Assembly: GCA_947247005.1 (NCBI GenBank)
Contig: OX365959.1
Location: 39,965,097-40,029,096 of the forward strand
Source: Spisula solida
Lineage: Eukaryota > Mollusca > Bivalvia > Venerida > Mactridae
Direction: 5' to 3'
Length of the DNA stretch: 64,000 nucleotides
Shown in pieces: positions 25,107-39,130 of this stretch. Numbering within the stretch: position 1 is the first letter of the stretch; the number at the start of each line of letters is the position of its first letter. The notes beneath the pieces were generated by a model that saw nothing but the letters and a program-made list of their open reading frames with translations, was not told the origin of the DNA and did not search any database. Made by a program: the position numbers and the translations under genes.

Positions 25107-25650
25107 GGTCAATTATCATAAAGTCACTAGAAACATGTCAGACAATGTTTTAGACCTTACATTAACAGTTGACCAATACAGTGTTACTATAAAGGTGAAT
25201 TCACAGCAGGTCCTCTCAAAATTGGCTTAATTTTCCATCTTTATCCAAAATGACCTAAATTGTCGGAAGATATACTGGGTACATATACTAGTATATACTC
25301 TATCAGTTTTGTATTTTCCATCTCATCTTCGTTCAAGATTTTGTAGTTAGACACTAAAATATGTAGCCTCTAAACCGACGAACGAATAATAATGCAAATT
25401 AACATTAAATGTAAATCTAAGCTTTTAAACCGTCAACAATGAACAACATTGAATTAAAATATCCGCTCAGGAGACAAAAGTTACATAGAAGCGGCTTGTT
25501 AAAGTAAATAGCTTGAATAAATAAAATGAGCCTACAAGCATGTGATTTTTGAACATGTGCATGACAATTTTATGTAACACAATTTGGTAATTCATCTAAG
25601 GTCAGTTAACAGCTGAATAAGAAGCTAATTTTAATATCACTTGTAACAAC

Positions 25651-25817
25651 CTCTTTAGAGAGGTCCTCTGTAAAGCAACAACCTCTATAACAACACCTTC
25701 AAAATTCCCCTAAGCTGATATTTACTATAAACTTAACCTCTGTAGAGCAACAACCTCTGTACAACGGCCATTGTTTGCAGCTCCCAAAGTGTGTTGCTCT
25801 ACAGAGGTTGTACTGTA
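25651..25817. mobile_element. MITE of the ACAACCTCTGTAGAGCAAC family, copy 1
   Basis: The right end is GTTGCTCTACAGAGGTTGTA followed by CTGTA. The left end AACAACCTCTTTAGAG is a weaker complement. The interior repeats AACAACCTCT and contains CCCCTAAGCTGATATT, which matches the copy at 42963. Confidence 0.72.
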
Positions 25818-26888
25818 CTTAAATAATATTATTGCCTTGGTAGCAATTTCAATAAAGAGGCGTTATAGCTTATATTACTTGCTATAATTCATACATTACA
25901 GTCGTAAGACTTTATTGCGTGGTCATTCGGTTTTTTCTTGTCATATTGTATCCAATGACCTCAGACTTCGAGGGAGGTATTTCATTGAAAGCTTGAAGCT
26001 TATAATATCTCTCAGGTAAACAAATGAATAACAATATGCAGTGTAATTAAGTAAATATAACTTTTCTGACATGGATTTAGATATTTTTGTTATCATTTAT
26101 CAATAATCAGTTTGTACTGATACACCTATAGCGTTCGTTCCGGGGTGAAATCAGACAGCGAGACTAGAGATCATTCTTTATTCTAAAATATGCACTTAAT
26201 ATTCTATTGACAAATATCCGTTATTGATGAAAGATCAAAAAAAGTTGGCGACAAATAAGTATTGATATAAAACAGTTTGATACATAAATTGCGGAGAAGT
26301 CCTCAAGGATCATTTACGAGTAAACGTAAAGTTATGCACACATTTACGCCGAGATCAATACATTCCATCAAGACGCATTTAATGCTCGTATTTAATGCTC
26401 GATCCGGTCACATGACCAATATATATAATCTATTCATTAAAACCAGTGACAATGAAAGTGGCGAGGGGTCAAACAGGTCACGTGAAGATTTCTCTCCCTG
26501 ATAAACAGCGGTAAAAATCAATAATTTTCATGAGCTTTTCCTAATCACTCTATCTTGCTGATATTAGGAAAACATTAATGAGAAATTTATTTATGAACGC
26601 TCGGCTAACAAAATTAGATCATAGGTGACAAATTATTGGACACGATTAACTCGTCAACTTGGGGGTTCTGGAAATTTTGGGAAAAGCTATACATATGAAG
26701 ATGTTGGTTTCCAACTTTCTTGACAAATTTTAAACGTAATTCTTTAATACATGTAAGTAATATGTATAATAAACAACAATTGAGGCTGTATGTAGCATAA
26801 TTGTGTGTCTGTGTATAACTGTTTCTAAGCAACCAACTAAGTCCACTCAATCTCAATTATGAGAAATTATTCTGTGCAAATAAATTCT
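25818..26888. other. Intergenic DNA between two copies of one MITE family
   Basis: No convincing gene was found. Frames at 26277-26501 and 26614-26856 lack recognisable features. Confidence 0.4.
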
Positions 26889-27416
26889 TACAGTACAACC
26901 TCTGTAGAGCAACACCCAGTTTATATCAGGGAAATTTGAAATTGTTCCTACAGAGAGGTTGCAGCACTACAGAGAGGTTGCAGCACTACAGAGAGGTTGC
27001 AGCACTACAGAGGTTGCAGCTATACAGAGAGGTTGCAGCACTACATAGAGGTTGCAGCACTACAGAGAGGTTGCAGCACTACAGAGAGGTTGCAGCACTA
27101 CAGAGAGGTTGCAGCACTACAGAGAGGTTGCAGCACTACAGAGAGGTTGCAGCACTACAGAGAGGTTGCAGCACTACAGAGAGGTTGCAGCACTACAGAG
27201 AGGTTGCAGCACTACAGAGAGGTTGCAGCACTACATAGAGGTTGCAGCACTACAGAGAGGTTGCAGCACTACAGAGAGGTTGCAGCACTACATAGAGGTT
27301 GCAGCACTACAGAGAGGTTGCAGCACTACAGAGAGGTTGCAGCACTACAGAGAGGTTGCAGCACTACAGAGAGGTTGCAGCACTACAGAGAGCTGCTCTG
27401 GAGAGGTTGTACTGTA
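26889..27416. mobile_element. MITE of the ACAACCTCTGTAGAGCAAC family, enlarged by a minisatellite
   Basis: The left end TACAGTACAACCTCTGTAGA and right end GGAGAGGTTGTACTGTA are the family's terminal repeats. Between them, most of the body has been replaced or stretched by the 19-bp array at 26952-27388. Confidence 0.8.
26952..27388. repeat. 19-bp minisatellite, about 23 units
   Basis: The unit is AGAGAGGTTGCAGCACTAC, nearly identical across the array, with occasional ATAGAG variants and one 17-base unit reading GCAGCTATAC. Long open frames in all plus frames come from the stop-free unit; they start and end in the array and are not genes. The unit resembles the MITE terminal repeat that encloses it. 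Confidence 0.96.
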
Positions 27417-30400
27417 TACATCTTTATAATTTCCACACATTATTTTCATTTATAAGCCCAATAATACAACAAAATCATACTTAAGCTATATTATAGTTCA
27501 GTCAATCTATAGAATTTCTGATATAAATTAGTAATGAAATTTTCTTCTTTTTTTAATTTCATGAAAAAAATGCCAAAATGTGAAAATTACACAAAAACAT
27601 TCAGACCAAGACCAAACAGTGAGGGTCATGGGCAATATAAGAAGTTTCATTAATCACACAAGTAGAAGACAGTTATAATGGGTCGTCCCTGAACCAATCG
27701 ACCTTCTTTAATCCTCCCTACAACAATATACGAGCCTGGGTTTTGCATCATTATTTACACCCTTATCACAGTTTGAGTTATATGCTCCAACAAAGGAACA
27801 ACCAAAGGCATATGAGGTGGCAATTTTGCTATAAAAACCATATAGACAAAAGCGTAAAGGAGTATTATGTCCTTCATCGTTTACCACAAAACAAAACCTC
27901 CGTACAAAAAATCTCTGGTTCACTCAGATTACAAAACAAAAATTATTTTAAAGGCATAGTAAATGATCTCTACCGGAACGCTATATTTTTTGCTCAATTT
28001 ATTAATTGAGCAATTTGGCTTTCAAGTCTGTCTTAGAATTTCAGCAGTATCCGTGCTTTCTTGGAAGATAAAAAAAATCTAAACCTTTTTGTCCTGAAAA
28101 CTCAGGGCTCACAGAAACCCCACTAAAACCGGTCTTTTCACAATTGATTTGGGAGCCCCGTGTGGTAAATAAATTATAACGTAAATACCGTTTGTTATAG
28201 AGCTTTGGTATCGTCAGTTGTAAACAGAATAAACAAGGCCTAGGATGATTGACAAAAAACTGAGAGAAATTATACGAAAAAAACATTTCCAGAATTTCAT
28301 TCAAGAAACGAGTACACCACACAAATGGTGGATCATTCCATTCCATTGCATTGAATAATTCAAAAATCTAAATTGGAATTTGTATTTTTAGATCTTTGAA
28401 TAATTCAATACCATGCAGTAGTTAAAAGTACATTGTCTAAACTGGTTTATCCAATTATATTCTTATTAAGACTTTCTTGTTTAGAATAATTGACATAATG
28501 ATGAGATCTAAACTCATTAATTATGTACTTTAAAAGACCAATATTAGTAAATCTTTTTCTTAATTAAATGTTTCGCAAACTGCATCTTTATAATTAAACA
28601 TGTGCCTTCACATAAGAAACATCAGCCTGTGAAAAAAAACTATATGAATTAACTTGAAAGAAAAAAATGTCAATATTGTAATACCAGGCAATGAAAGAAG
28701 TCACATCTCTCTATACAAGCATTTTTAGATAAATACGCAAACAAAGTCTATATTTGCATACACAATTTGTGTACATAAATAAGAATAACATACAAAATGA
28801 TGGGACGTACAAAACGATGGGACAAACTCACAAAATAGACAGAAAACAAATTGTTTGCGTAAGATGTGTACAGTGCAAGGGTGTAACGTCATTTATTTCA
28901 TAACTCAATTCATACGAAAAGGCATTATCGTATTTCTCAATCGGAGAGTTTTAATTTTCACACACAAGTTCACACATAGTCTGAATGAAATCTGCAAATG
29001 TTTCAATTAAAGGCCTTATACCTCTCTGGTAACAATACAGATGACTTAAACACTGTCATATGATGCATTCATCGGCCCCGTAGGCGAATTCAAAATTTTG
29101 TTTAAAAATTCGCCAATGTTTGTTTTCTCGCAGCTCAGGCTGAACAAACAACGAGATACAATGAGTGTTTATAAACCACACGCTGATCTTTATCATCAAT
29201 TAATATAATAACATTGTCAACGAACTAACTGATGTACACATACTTTGTCGAATGTTACTGTAGAATAATTGTGTGTTAAATGAATTAAACTTCATCTTTA
29301 GGAGATAGCAATTAACTTATTTGCAAACCAAATCATGAATAAACTAATAGTCAAGAGTGCTTCAAAAATAAATATGCAACCTTTCATGTTTAAATTATTC
29401 AAAAATTAAAATTCACTAAGTTTATGAAACTTGCTTGTTGGGCAGAATTAATGAAGATTTTACGAGCAGCAACCAAATAATAGTATCCTGAAGAAAATGA
29501 AAAGATCCTAAAAAATACAATTGTTCGTTTTTTAAGCGACCATTTTAATATGAATACTTAAAGATCTCGAGTCTTGGAGCAGCTGAATTGTACGACACAC
29601 AGCATTACTATAATACGCTGAAGTTAAGCCATATTTGAGGGGAATTATTGATCTAATTTCAGCCTTGATTCAAAATCTGTTCAATTATTTATAACTCTTG
29701 TGTTTCTATAAGTAATATTACTGAATTATTAGTGACATGGTTCAATTTAAAACTTTCTGACATGAACAAAGTCAACGGTAGTATATATCAGTGTTTTACT
29801 TTATTCAGACAAAACTTGTAAATCATAAAAAAAAGTTTTTACGTTTCCATGGTTTTGCATTAAAGAGTCGAGTTATATGCCAAAATAAAACGCTATAATT
29901 GACAAAAAATCTAGAACACAATTATGAGAATATACATAAATTCTCCACTCCGGTCATAATGTTAATATTTAACACATAAATTCCATTTTTCAAACAAATT
30001 ATGACAAAAAAGTAGCACATTAACTAAATTTATTTGCATATTTAAATATTTGCAAAGATTTTACATGGGCATTTTTTCAAACGGAAAGTTCTACTTGAGA
30101 CTGTGGTCGTAAAGAACTGGTTTTATATGTTGTGCTTTGGAAATTCTCGTTTTATTCGAGATATTGAGATAATATTAACTGTCAACTATAAATTAGTTAA
30201 TAAATATAAATTAATGATTTTGATTTTCCAATATTTTCCTCCTAGCAAATTATTGCTCGAAAATGAACAGCATCTAAAGTCAGCATATTACTGTAGCGCT
30301 AGTCTCTCTTCAGTAATTATCAAGCCTTAATTAGGTAATAGGAATTAATTGCAAAGATTTATCAGCTTAGAGAATCACTTATAATGCACAATTTTTTTGT

Positions 30401-33400
30401 ACAGGAACTCCGAAGTAGCGGTCGATATTTAAAATATCTTCTATCAGAAATATTTTCTGCCAAAAAAATTAAATTAAAATCACTTACAGAAAAAATTCTA
30501 GGTATTGTTTCGGGCTTATGTTCTTGGCAGTTTTACTATTTCAAGAGTGATTTTAAATAATGTGCTTTTATGAACGAGTTAAGGAAACACTATATGGTCT
30601 AAACTTCAGGGTCTCTGGGATGTTATTGCATGTGCATAATCTAAATTCCATAAAACGCACAATTAGATTATACAGCATTATGACGTTATTTTATTTATTA
30701 CATTTTTTCTATTTTTAATTCAGTAACCTTTGACTTGGAAACATGACTTTTAGTTTAGAATGTATTTTTTGAGTTGTTTTTGTTTGTTTACATAGTAAAG
30801 ATTATTTTCAGAAAGCATATTCCAGATTTTGATAGTAAAACCATGTTATGATTGCAGTGGTACTTGAGTGAAAAATGTTTAATGCTAAAAAACTGATAAA
30901 CTAATTTGATAAAATTGATAACATGGTATACTTGAGATTAAAACATGAATTATTCAAATAGTAATGATACTTGAGTCTGATAGCTACACACATTTTTTTT
31001 CTAAAACTTAAACAACAAAAATGTACCGGTAGTAAATAAGCTGCATGCAAAGTTTGAGCAATATATGCAGAAAAAAGTGTTCAACTAAAATTTTTAAATC
31101 ATAAATATGTAGGCTACTAAGTATATGTGTAGTACATTAAATGTAAATTAGTTTACTGTAAAAGTTGACATTTTCACTGGTAAATTGTTAGCAAATTAAG
31201 AATTTCAGAGGAGTGCAGAAATATTAGCAACTTTCAAAATCTCTCAGTAGACTTTCTAGATAATGTTGCCTTGAATTCATCCTACATGAAATATTAGCAA
31301 ATAATTAGCATTCATTAGCAACATTTGCCAATAATTCCACTCTGCTAATAACTTAACCCACTCATACAGTATAAATATGCACTTAAGTTTTCTTTTAGTC
31401 CAAATTCTTTGACTATGATCATTCCATTTCACCCTTAAAAGGTTGACATCAGTATAAATAAAAGACCATTTAGTTAATATGGTATCCGGAACTTAAGCTT
31501 TCTTTGTGACTCTCTCTTACATAATATACACTGCTACAGTAAAACAATTATATAGTAGATAATGGATTGATCAGTCACCCGAACAATCGATCAGTATCTC
31601 AGCCGATATCTTTCACGTCTCAGTAAAGTCAGTTATATAGTTGGTATACCGCAACTATGCATTTGTAATGAAACAGTTGAATATATGGTACTGCAAATGT
31701 TGAATGTTGCCCGTTACATAATTGTTTACATATATTTATTCTTAACATATATTTTGTAGTTTATTTAAAGTAACAGAGGTACTGAGGTGTTAATTATGCT
31801 GAAACCAGTTTTACAGGCTCATAATATAAAAAATAAATAAATCATTATATATAGTGCCATTGGTTCAGATTTACCATTTTTACAAAAAATACCAATAAAA
31901 CCAAACAATTAATTTCACCAAACCTAACTAAATCATCATTTGAGTCTTGAGTCTATATACAATATATAATTGATTCAGAGCATGGGGTACAGTTATAATG
32001 CAATATGTGAAGGTGTCAATTCAGACGACAAAACAGAATACATGTACAACTATATAATAGGTAAATGCTTACCTAGGTCCAAGGTTTGAGCCCTCTCGGT
32101 AAATCCGACCAAAACTAGGCAACACACTACTAAATTCCAAATAAGTTTATTAAGCACCATTTCTGGTTGTTTATACACAAAATTGAAACCCATTTTAAAT
32201 AAAATCACTGACACACTCTAGGTAATTAAAATCCAATTAGGCAATACCCTCCCTGGGTGAATATATATTCATACATTTCAGTAGCATACATCCAATATAT
32301 ATATAGGGGTGAATACTTTCATTTATTATAACAGCATAAATCTTCAGTCACACAAAAATGCCAACTCTAAGTAATTCCAATATAAATATATAATAACAAT
32401 ATTATTCTAATCCAATGTGTTATTTTTTCATATATCCATTGAGTTATAAACCTCCAATGCCTTCATACATTTTGTATACACAAAATTCTGCTTTTCTACT
32501 TTCACTATCAAAATTCCATGAAGAACAGCAAATAATTCCACAATTTTAATATACAAAGTGATTTTTTTTCATCCAGATGCACTTGAAAGTCTGGTTTTAA
32601 AATATTATTATAAAATTAAAATATCCATTAAAACACGTAACTCCTTTCCACAGTAACAGAGTGTATTCATTTGTTCTCTTCATCCAAAGTAAATTTTCAC
32701 AATACAGCCATGTGTTCACTTCAATAGACTATTCCATACTGAACTGTGTGTCTATACCAAGCAGGCCGCATCCATAACACACTTGAAGGGGTGTCGTGTT
32801 TTAACCAATACACATACAGTATTCACTAAAAGCGAGAGCATTATCGGTTCCTAATTGGTTAATCCCATCTATATGCCACACGTTTATAAACAGATTAAAA
32901 AGGTTCATTTAAACTCAAAACACTTGGATTAACTTCGACCATTATAATAACTTTTATAACTTTGTTTGACTTTACTTTGTTAAATCGTTACATTCTTTTG
33001 GTACCAGTTAAACCTTTTGAGTTAAATTTTGTTGTCTTGCAAAACTGCTTAAAAATTTGCTGATTTTAATTTCATTATTTTAAAAGATTAAAATTGTTAT
33101 AAAAATGTGCGTTTAAATGCGCTGGTAACTTGCGTGTTTGTAGTGGATATTGGGTTATAAATGTAACGAATAGAATGGACAATTTATAAATTGTTAGGCA
33201 GTTTATCAGTCGATGTATGGCAGGGAAGTTAAAAGGGTGGCAAAAGTATTAGGAGAGAGAGGATGCTCTTTGCTCAATGGCGCGTCGCATCTAAATCATT
33301 GTAATGGACAGGGTTTCATAAATTGTACTTGTATAACAAATGATATAAACAAATAGAGATGTCACACGATTAAATGATGTTTCGGTTCATGGTATAAAAA

Positions 33401-33925
33401 GTACGAAAAAAAAGACAAAACTTTTTTTTAAAGTTTTTTGGGTGATATTTCGACCAGAACAATAAATGATGTACCAAATGACTATGACCTTGGGCCTTCA
33501 TTGAAACCTTCACTTGTGGATTGTGTAATATTAGAATAGAACTCTACTGAATTTAATGAAAGGTTTCTGCTTTAAACCAAAGTTCAAAACAGGAGCTACG
33601 GAATTAAATTTAAAATCATTTAAGTGTTGGCATCTACATGTAAGCGATATAACAACGCCGAGGCTACGTATACTTTAGGTCAATGGCATCTTACATTAAC
33701 ATTAATCTATTCCCAGAGAGAAACCTCACTTAATTTAAAACCAACACGACTATATTTAATAACTAAGACAAGACAGAGTCAGAGGGTCCCAAGGGTGGTC
33801 TTTTATGGTCACACAAACTGTTGAGTCGTTATATATATAAAATTATATTTATTTTTAAATAATTCGTGAGCAAAGAAAATGGCACCTTGTACCACACATA
33901 ATGTTACAGAGTATACCCATTCTAT
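27417..33925. other. 6.5-kb stretch with almost no recognisable content
   Basis: Strongly AT-rich. The only structure seen is the inverted repeat at 28350-28409. A TTAGCAA-rich patch lies near 31180-31320. Small open frames at 27708-28346 on both strands look like chance. It could be part of a large intron. Confidence 0.45.
28350..28409. repeat. Short inverted repeat (23-25 bp arms)
   Basis: ATTGAATAATTCAAAAATCT at the left is complemented at the right by AGATCTTTGAATAATTCAAT. The two are separated by about 12 bases, forming a potential hairpin. No larger element was seen. Confidence 0.7.
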
Positions 33926-34010
33926 AGTTTGCACCTGTAGTGGGATTCGAACATATATATTGGACGGCGCAATCGCCTTCCGAACACATCGTACATGGCA
34001 ACAACGCCAA
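33926..34010 (-). repeat. tRNA-derived SINE head (family C)
   Basis: GCACCTGTAGTGGGATTCGA matches the copies at 3958 and 34564. On the minus strand, GTTCGAATCCC is a near-perfect B box. A second copy of the same family lies about 640 bases downstream. Confidence 0.62.
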
Positions 34011-34344
34011 AGATACTAGTACTGTGTAAATAACCGGAAGACCTAGAGACAATATTCCGCGTGGCAATAAGTAAATAATAGCAAGCACCGTGTTCACTTA
34101 TAATACATCTCGTAGTGTCAACCCTTTTTAAACACTTTAAAAAGGTTCATCCAAGAGACACTTGAGAACATCCTTTTGTGGACATATACATAGACCGCTT
34201 CTTATCCATGTACGTTTTGTTTATCACAGGACCATCTCTGCTTGGTTGCATGTCCCTTAGGAGAAAGTACAAACATATTTAGTTTTGGCTGCTTCCGAGA
34301 AACTGTTGCTATAGAAAGGTGAAACTGATGAAAAATCGTTACAA

Positions 34345-34500
34345 ATAAAGCGCCCGCTTTAAGTGCGATCTAGGTCTCAGGTTCGATCCCTGGCAACGCC
34401 ATACCAAGGTTGTTACTTTGTCCACTCGGCTATCGTAACCCTCAAGGGTTGTGCATTAAACTAGGATTAATACACGGTTGACCAGTGGGACGTATTTTAA
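34345..34500 (+). repeat. tRNA-derived SINE (family B)
   Basis: Plus-strand tRNA-like sequence starts GCGCCCGCTTTAAGTGCG, has a perfect B box GGTTCGATCCC and runs into a body ending GACCAGTGGGACGTATTTT. That ending recurs at about 48388-48405. The head resembles family A, so both may descend from one tRNA. The A box appears to be missing, which suggests 5' truncation. Confidence 0.68.
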
Positions 34501-34561
34501 CAATATTGAAACCGACTTTACTGATAGTTGCTCGATTTAAATAACAAGCGTTGCTTTAGAG

Positions 34562-34668
34562 TCGATTTGTACCAATAGTGGGATTCGGACCTATACATAA
34601 CGGCACCATCGCCTAGCAATGTGAAGTACGAACGGATTCGGTCACACAACTATATACCCCACCAAAAA
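34562..34668 (-). repeat. tRNA-derived SINE head (family C)
   Basis: ACCAATAGTGGGATTCGGAC and the CACCATCGCCTAGCAATG segment match the other family C copies at 3958 and 33926. The B box has one change. Confidence 0.62.
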
Positions 34669-36898
34669 GCAAATAGCTAGTATCTATATGACAATAGCAC
34701 ACCACATCATTAATCGGTTGATACATTGACTCTATGCACGGAGCGAGGGTGTCTTGGAGAGGTTTGTGCGATACTCAGCGTTTTTAACTGAATGAAATAT
34801 TTTTAATTAATATCCAATTATGTCTGTATGGATGTTCAACAGTTCACTCTGCTTTAATCATAGGAGGTATATGTGACGTAGATTGAGACAAAAGGCTTGC
34901 TAAACTGATTGTTTGTGTGATAATGTCTTGCCGTAAGGAATTTCACTATGAACAAGCAAATAGCTATTTCAATCTCTTAATTGAGCCTTCGTATTTAAAT
35001 ATCTTCTGTCATGTTTTTGCAGGACAAGAATGAAGTCTTTGGATACAAAAACCGACGGGGAAAAAAGTGAAGAAATTTTGTATTTAGATTTTTATCTAAA
35101 TGTCTGGATTTTCTTTATTGAGAATTATTTGTGTTGTATTTGGTTCCAGACAGCTGTTTAAATGATACAAAATTCCTACAATAATCTGCGGTAAAAATAT
35201 AATGACTCGCTTCAGCTCGTAGCCTGAACGATATCTCAAAAATGCATTAATTTTGTTTCTAACGTTAGATGAATATGGTTAATCTGAAACGTTTGCTATC
35301 AAATTTGAAGCGGACCATAGTCGTGTTCGGTTATTCCCAGTTACCGATGTATTACATGGTATTGAATAAGTCTTACATATTTACTAACATATGAGTAATA
35401 ACTGGCCGTTATCATGTTAAAACTTGGGTCCTCTATTTCAATACTTGTGGGTCATTTAGTAACAATTGGGTCAGAATGTTTTCCTTTGACTTAATGAGAT
35501 AAAATAGCAAACTCGTATGTCAAGTAAACTTTTATTGCAAATGTATTCATGTACATGTATGGTGTAAAGGTCGAATAAAAAAACACAAAAATGAACCAAT
35601 TATAACACACCAGAACAAATAGAAAACGATGTGCTTAGGGCATATGTTTCATCAGTCTACAGAGCATGCATGTGTATATGTATGCATACGGACTCACCGG
35701 CGTAGCTTCCTATAGACCATGTAGGTCGCGGCCTACATATTTTCACAGAAAGTCAAACAAATAAAAATGCCAAAAATGCTATAAAACCAATGTGTGTATA
35801 GAGGTAAAGGAGTGAACACATACGTCAGGATAAATATTTTTTAGCTTGCACCGGACCCTCTACAAGAAGGCTCTTTAATGTTCTACTGTTGTGAGTTTTC
35901 ATTCATATTAGCATCTGTATGCATACGGTACTATTTGGATATGTTTGTACTTAACCTTTGTTAAACATAAATAATACATGTAGATTTGAAACAAATTAAT
36001 GAAACTTTGTATAGATTGGGAGTTTTCGCCAGAGAGGGGATTTTCTGCAAAACAAGTGCTGATCGACATGGTTGGCTTTTGCAAATTAAGTCCACACATC
36101 ATGCAACACTATTTTAATATTCTTCAATATTTTAAAGAATTATAGTTATAAGTAAAATTATAAACATTCAATTTATGCTTTAAATGACTTTAAGAGGCGG
36201 CTTAGGAACAAAAATGAAACACTGAAACAAAGCCACTTTAAAGACCCAACAGTAATCCCCCTTATAAGTTGCATGGGTACCATCATAGGCACATGGTTTC
36301 ACATTATCTGAGTGTGCTATCTGAGCGTATCCTATGTATAGAGAATGTTGTACAGCGGCCATGTTTAGCCGCAACGAATATGACGTCACAGAACATTGCA
36401 TCCGTGTTCCGGCTTTGACAACTTTAGAAAAACTGGGTACCAAAGCCATGTCAAAGCGCGTTTGTTCTAGTCATAATCATTTCTGAGGGACTTTGAATGG
36501 AGTCCTAGAATTGTTTACGCAACAAAAGCTAGTTAAGGTCAAATGTTACACAAAGAAAATGTTACAGAACTATTCTATTACTGTGGGTGTCATCAAATCA
36601 AATGTCAGAGTGTCATAAAATGGACACAAAAAGAGAACAAAACAGATGCTCGCAATAGAACCATTATCGCAGAGCACGGAATACAAGATTGACAACAATC
36701 GTAACCAATCGTGAAAGCTCGGCCATTTCCGTTTTTCTCCGACAATGAACGATCATCACGCCCACAGAAAGATCGCCGGCGACATGGAGCAAATACATGT
36801 AACAATAGCCTCACTGTAATCGCTCCTGGTATTTTGGTCTTGTCCTTTACACTTTGAGCAAATCGAACAGTGGGCTACCCCTGCAACGACTTAGTTAT
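34669..36898. other. Sparse intergenic DNA
   Basis: Minus-strand frames at 36180-36449 and 36605-36814 are somewhat less AT-rich than their surroundings but show no domain. The second overlaps a CGATCATCACGCCCACAG-rich patch of unknown nature. Confidence 0.35.
36340..36400. promoter_or_regulatory. CRE-like palindrome next to a YY1-like box
   Basis: TGACGTCA at 36381-36388 is a full CRE palindrome. AACATGGCCGC on the minus strand about 25 bases away resembles a YY1 site. No gene start is evident nearby, and the motifs could be part of a repeat. Confidence 0.25.
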
Positions 36899-36921
36899 GT
36901 CGTGTCGTGTCGTGTCGTGTA
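36899..36921. repeat. CGTGT pentanucleotide microsatellite
   Basis: Four complete CGTGT units and a partial one occur here. Confidence 0.9.
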
Positions 36922-37129
36922 ACCAACCAACACCCAGTTTCCCCGCAAACACCATACAGACCATATAACCACGTGCACATAAATATATTCTGTTTTCAGG
37001 CGGAATGGTATCGTATGCTAAACCACACAACCATTCCAGTTCTTGAAGCGAACACTATATAAACAAAAGATAACCAAATACTACCAGTTTTATGTTGGGC
37101 ATTGTGACGTATGCTTTGGGGTTGTGCTA

Positions 37130-37215
37130 TTTCTTTTCATTTCTGTGCGTTCCCTTTTATGCATTTCATGCTCGACTGTTTCTGTTGAGTGCTGTCTTCC
37201 CTGTTCAACTTTGCA
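37130..37215 (-). repeat. Dispersed repeat (GGCAGCACTCAAC family), diverged
   Basis: On the minus strand, ACAGGGAAGACAGCACTCAA leads into a GAAACAGTCGAGCATG stretch, resembling the copies at 2876 and 53670. Confidence 0.5.
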
Positions 37216-37337
37216 TTATCTTTTTGAATCTTTTGAGCATCATACAGAATTCATGAACATGCACGTTTTAGTGGATGTTTTTGTTTGAAATGCATTTTTG
37301 TATATACTTTGTATTAGCGCTATTTTATGGCCGTGAC

Positions 37338-37565
37338 AAAATGTGCAAATACGCGAAAACTGTCTTTGTCTGATCTGTAAAGACCCATATCTTTTACCGA
37401 CGGATTTATACGTATGTACGGACCTGGGTAATGTATTGAAAGGGTAAAATGTGCAAATACGCGAAAACTGTCTTTTTTCTCATATTTATAAGAACCTTAC
37501 AGAACTTCTACATACGGATATATACGTATGTAAGGTTAGGGACTGGGCAATACATCAGAAGGGTC
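37338..37565. repeat. 108-bp tandem duplication
   Basis: AAAATGTGCAAATACGCGAA begins at 37338 and 37446. The shared CGGAT/ATACGTATGTA segment and the GGGTAATGTATTGAAAGGGT end-stretch are diverged between units. Confidence 0.8.
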
Positions 37566-38927
37566 ATATTTCGTTGCCCTATCAACCAGCATCAGTAACA
37601 AGACATCTAGAATGGACAATCAATCATATAATATTACTTCAAACATATGAAAATTGAAATCTAGCTCTGTGCGGAACGGAATTTTTTTTTGTAAAACTAG
37701 CAACGAGTAAAAACCAAACCGCCGTACGACTTCCGTATTCCATCTGTACCTAGTGTTGTTTCGCATTACGTCTCTGAATCAAACAGTAGCACTATTGTAT
37801 GATTTGATATTATAAGGTAACAATCGTCATGGTTTTACTAAACAAATGAAATATGGAAAAAGATGAAAGGTTTTTATATTGATATCTATGGCACGAACAT
37901 AAAGTCAATCATCGGCGTGGTTGATCTGTGTGCATTACGCGCGAGCTACAGATGGGGTGGGGTAATCTAACATTGTATTACATGAACTTCTTCTGTTTGA
38001 AGTTAGATCTTCTATCATCTTTATCTTGTCAATGGCAGGCAACAAAGGATTTACTTTCTATTGTGGTGAAATAATTGAGACTGGTGATTATATTCAAACA
38101 AGGGAGGTAATTCAAGTATTAAGCTCGCAACGGTGATCTCCCTTGTTAATGTTAAAAATGGCCTACAACGCGTTTTCTTTCCAAATTCTTTTTTAACAGG
38201 ATACGCTTATTTGCCCGGATTAAAGCGTTCAAACATATTTCATGGAATTAAGATGGACTTGACGATCCAAAGTGTTGTTAAATTAATTACGTAATGCTAT
38301 TTAATGTTTGTTAGGAAAGATTTTCCAATTCAAATATTTACTCCAAAAATATTTGGTGAAGTTATTTGCATACACTTAATTGAAGTCAGGAATTCTTGTT
38401 TCATCCGACCTCACACGTTTATAGCACAATAAGTGAGCTTTAAGTCTTACAGTTATTGTCATTTAGTAGTAAAAACTGCAATTAAAATCAACTGTATTAC
38501 AGTGTTCATGATCTTTTTGTTTTAAATGTAGGTTTTAAGTTTAAGATTTCAGATCAACATTTATATGGTTAACGTTTGATTTAAAGCTCACTCGAAAGTA
38601 CGCATTGATCAATTATTTTGAGAGGTCAAAGTTACATTATCCCGACACTGGACTAACCAATCCCAGAACTACATGCGTCCGTATACCCTGAGCGTCAGGA
38701 AAGGGAGTTATACCCGAATACTGTTATCAACACTTTTGATCTGGACTTGCCGGATTATTCTACCACCGAAGTCCGAGTTCTTAGTTTTACTTTAATTATC
38801 TCCACTGCATTCCACGTTTGTAAAAAAAAAATTCCGCATCTGGATACTGTTTTATCAAAGCACTTACGGAAATCGTTAACTTACGTTCAAATTTATAATC
38901 TATATAAACTTCTTTGACAACTACAAA

Positions 38928-39010
38928 TTGGGATAAAGGGATATCCCATATCAACAGTTAATCAGTTAATGAACGCCTGCAAAACAACACCAGTCTCCAA
39001 TTTGTAGTTG
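38928..39010. repeat. Inverted repeat with 14-bp perfect arms
   Basis: CAACTACAAATTGG at 38928-38941 is exactly complemented at 38997-39010. It could be a small foldback element or chance. Confidence 0.55.
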
Positions 39011-39130
39011 CAAAAACAATATAAGGAATTGAAATTTGAGTATAAGTTAAGGTTTCCTTAAGTGCTTTCATAAAACAACTAACATACCGTGTTGTCCCCT
39101 TATTTACTTATTGGCGTCTTTGAACAATGT

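Noticed and set aside
26952..27388. CRISPR-like array of short regular repeats
   Set aside because: There are no unique spacers, the units abut, and the DNA is eukaryotic. It is a minisatellite.
26936..27484. Four long overlapping open frames encoding repeated QHYREVAALQRGCSTTERL-type peptides
   Set aside because: All frames lie in the 19-bp minisatellite, whose unit has no plus-strand stop. Nothing outside the array supports coding.
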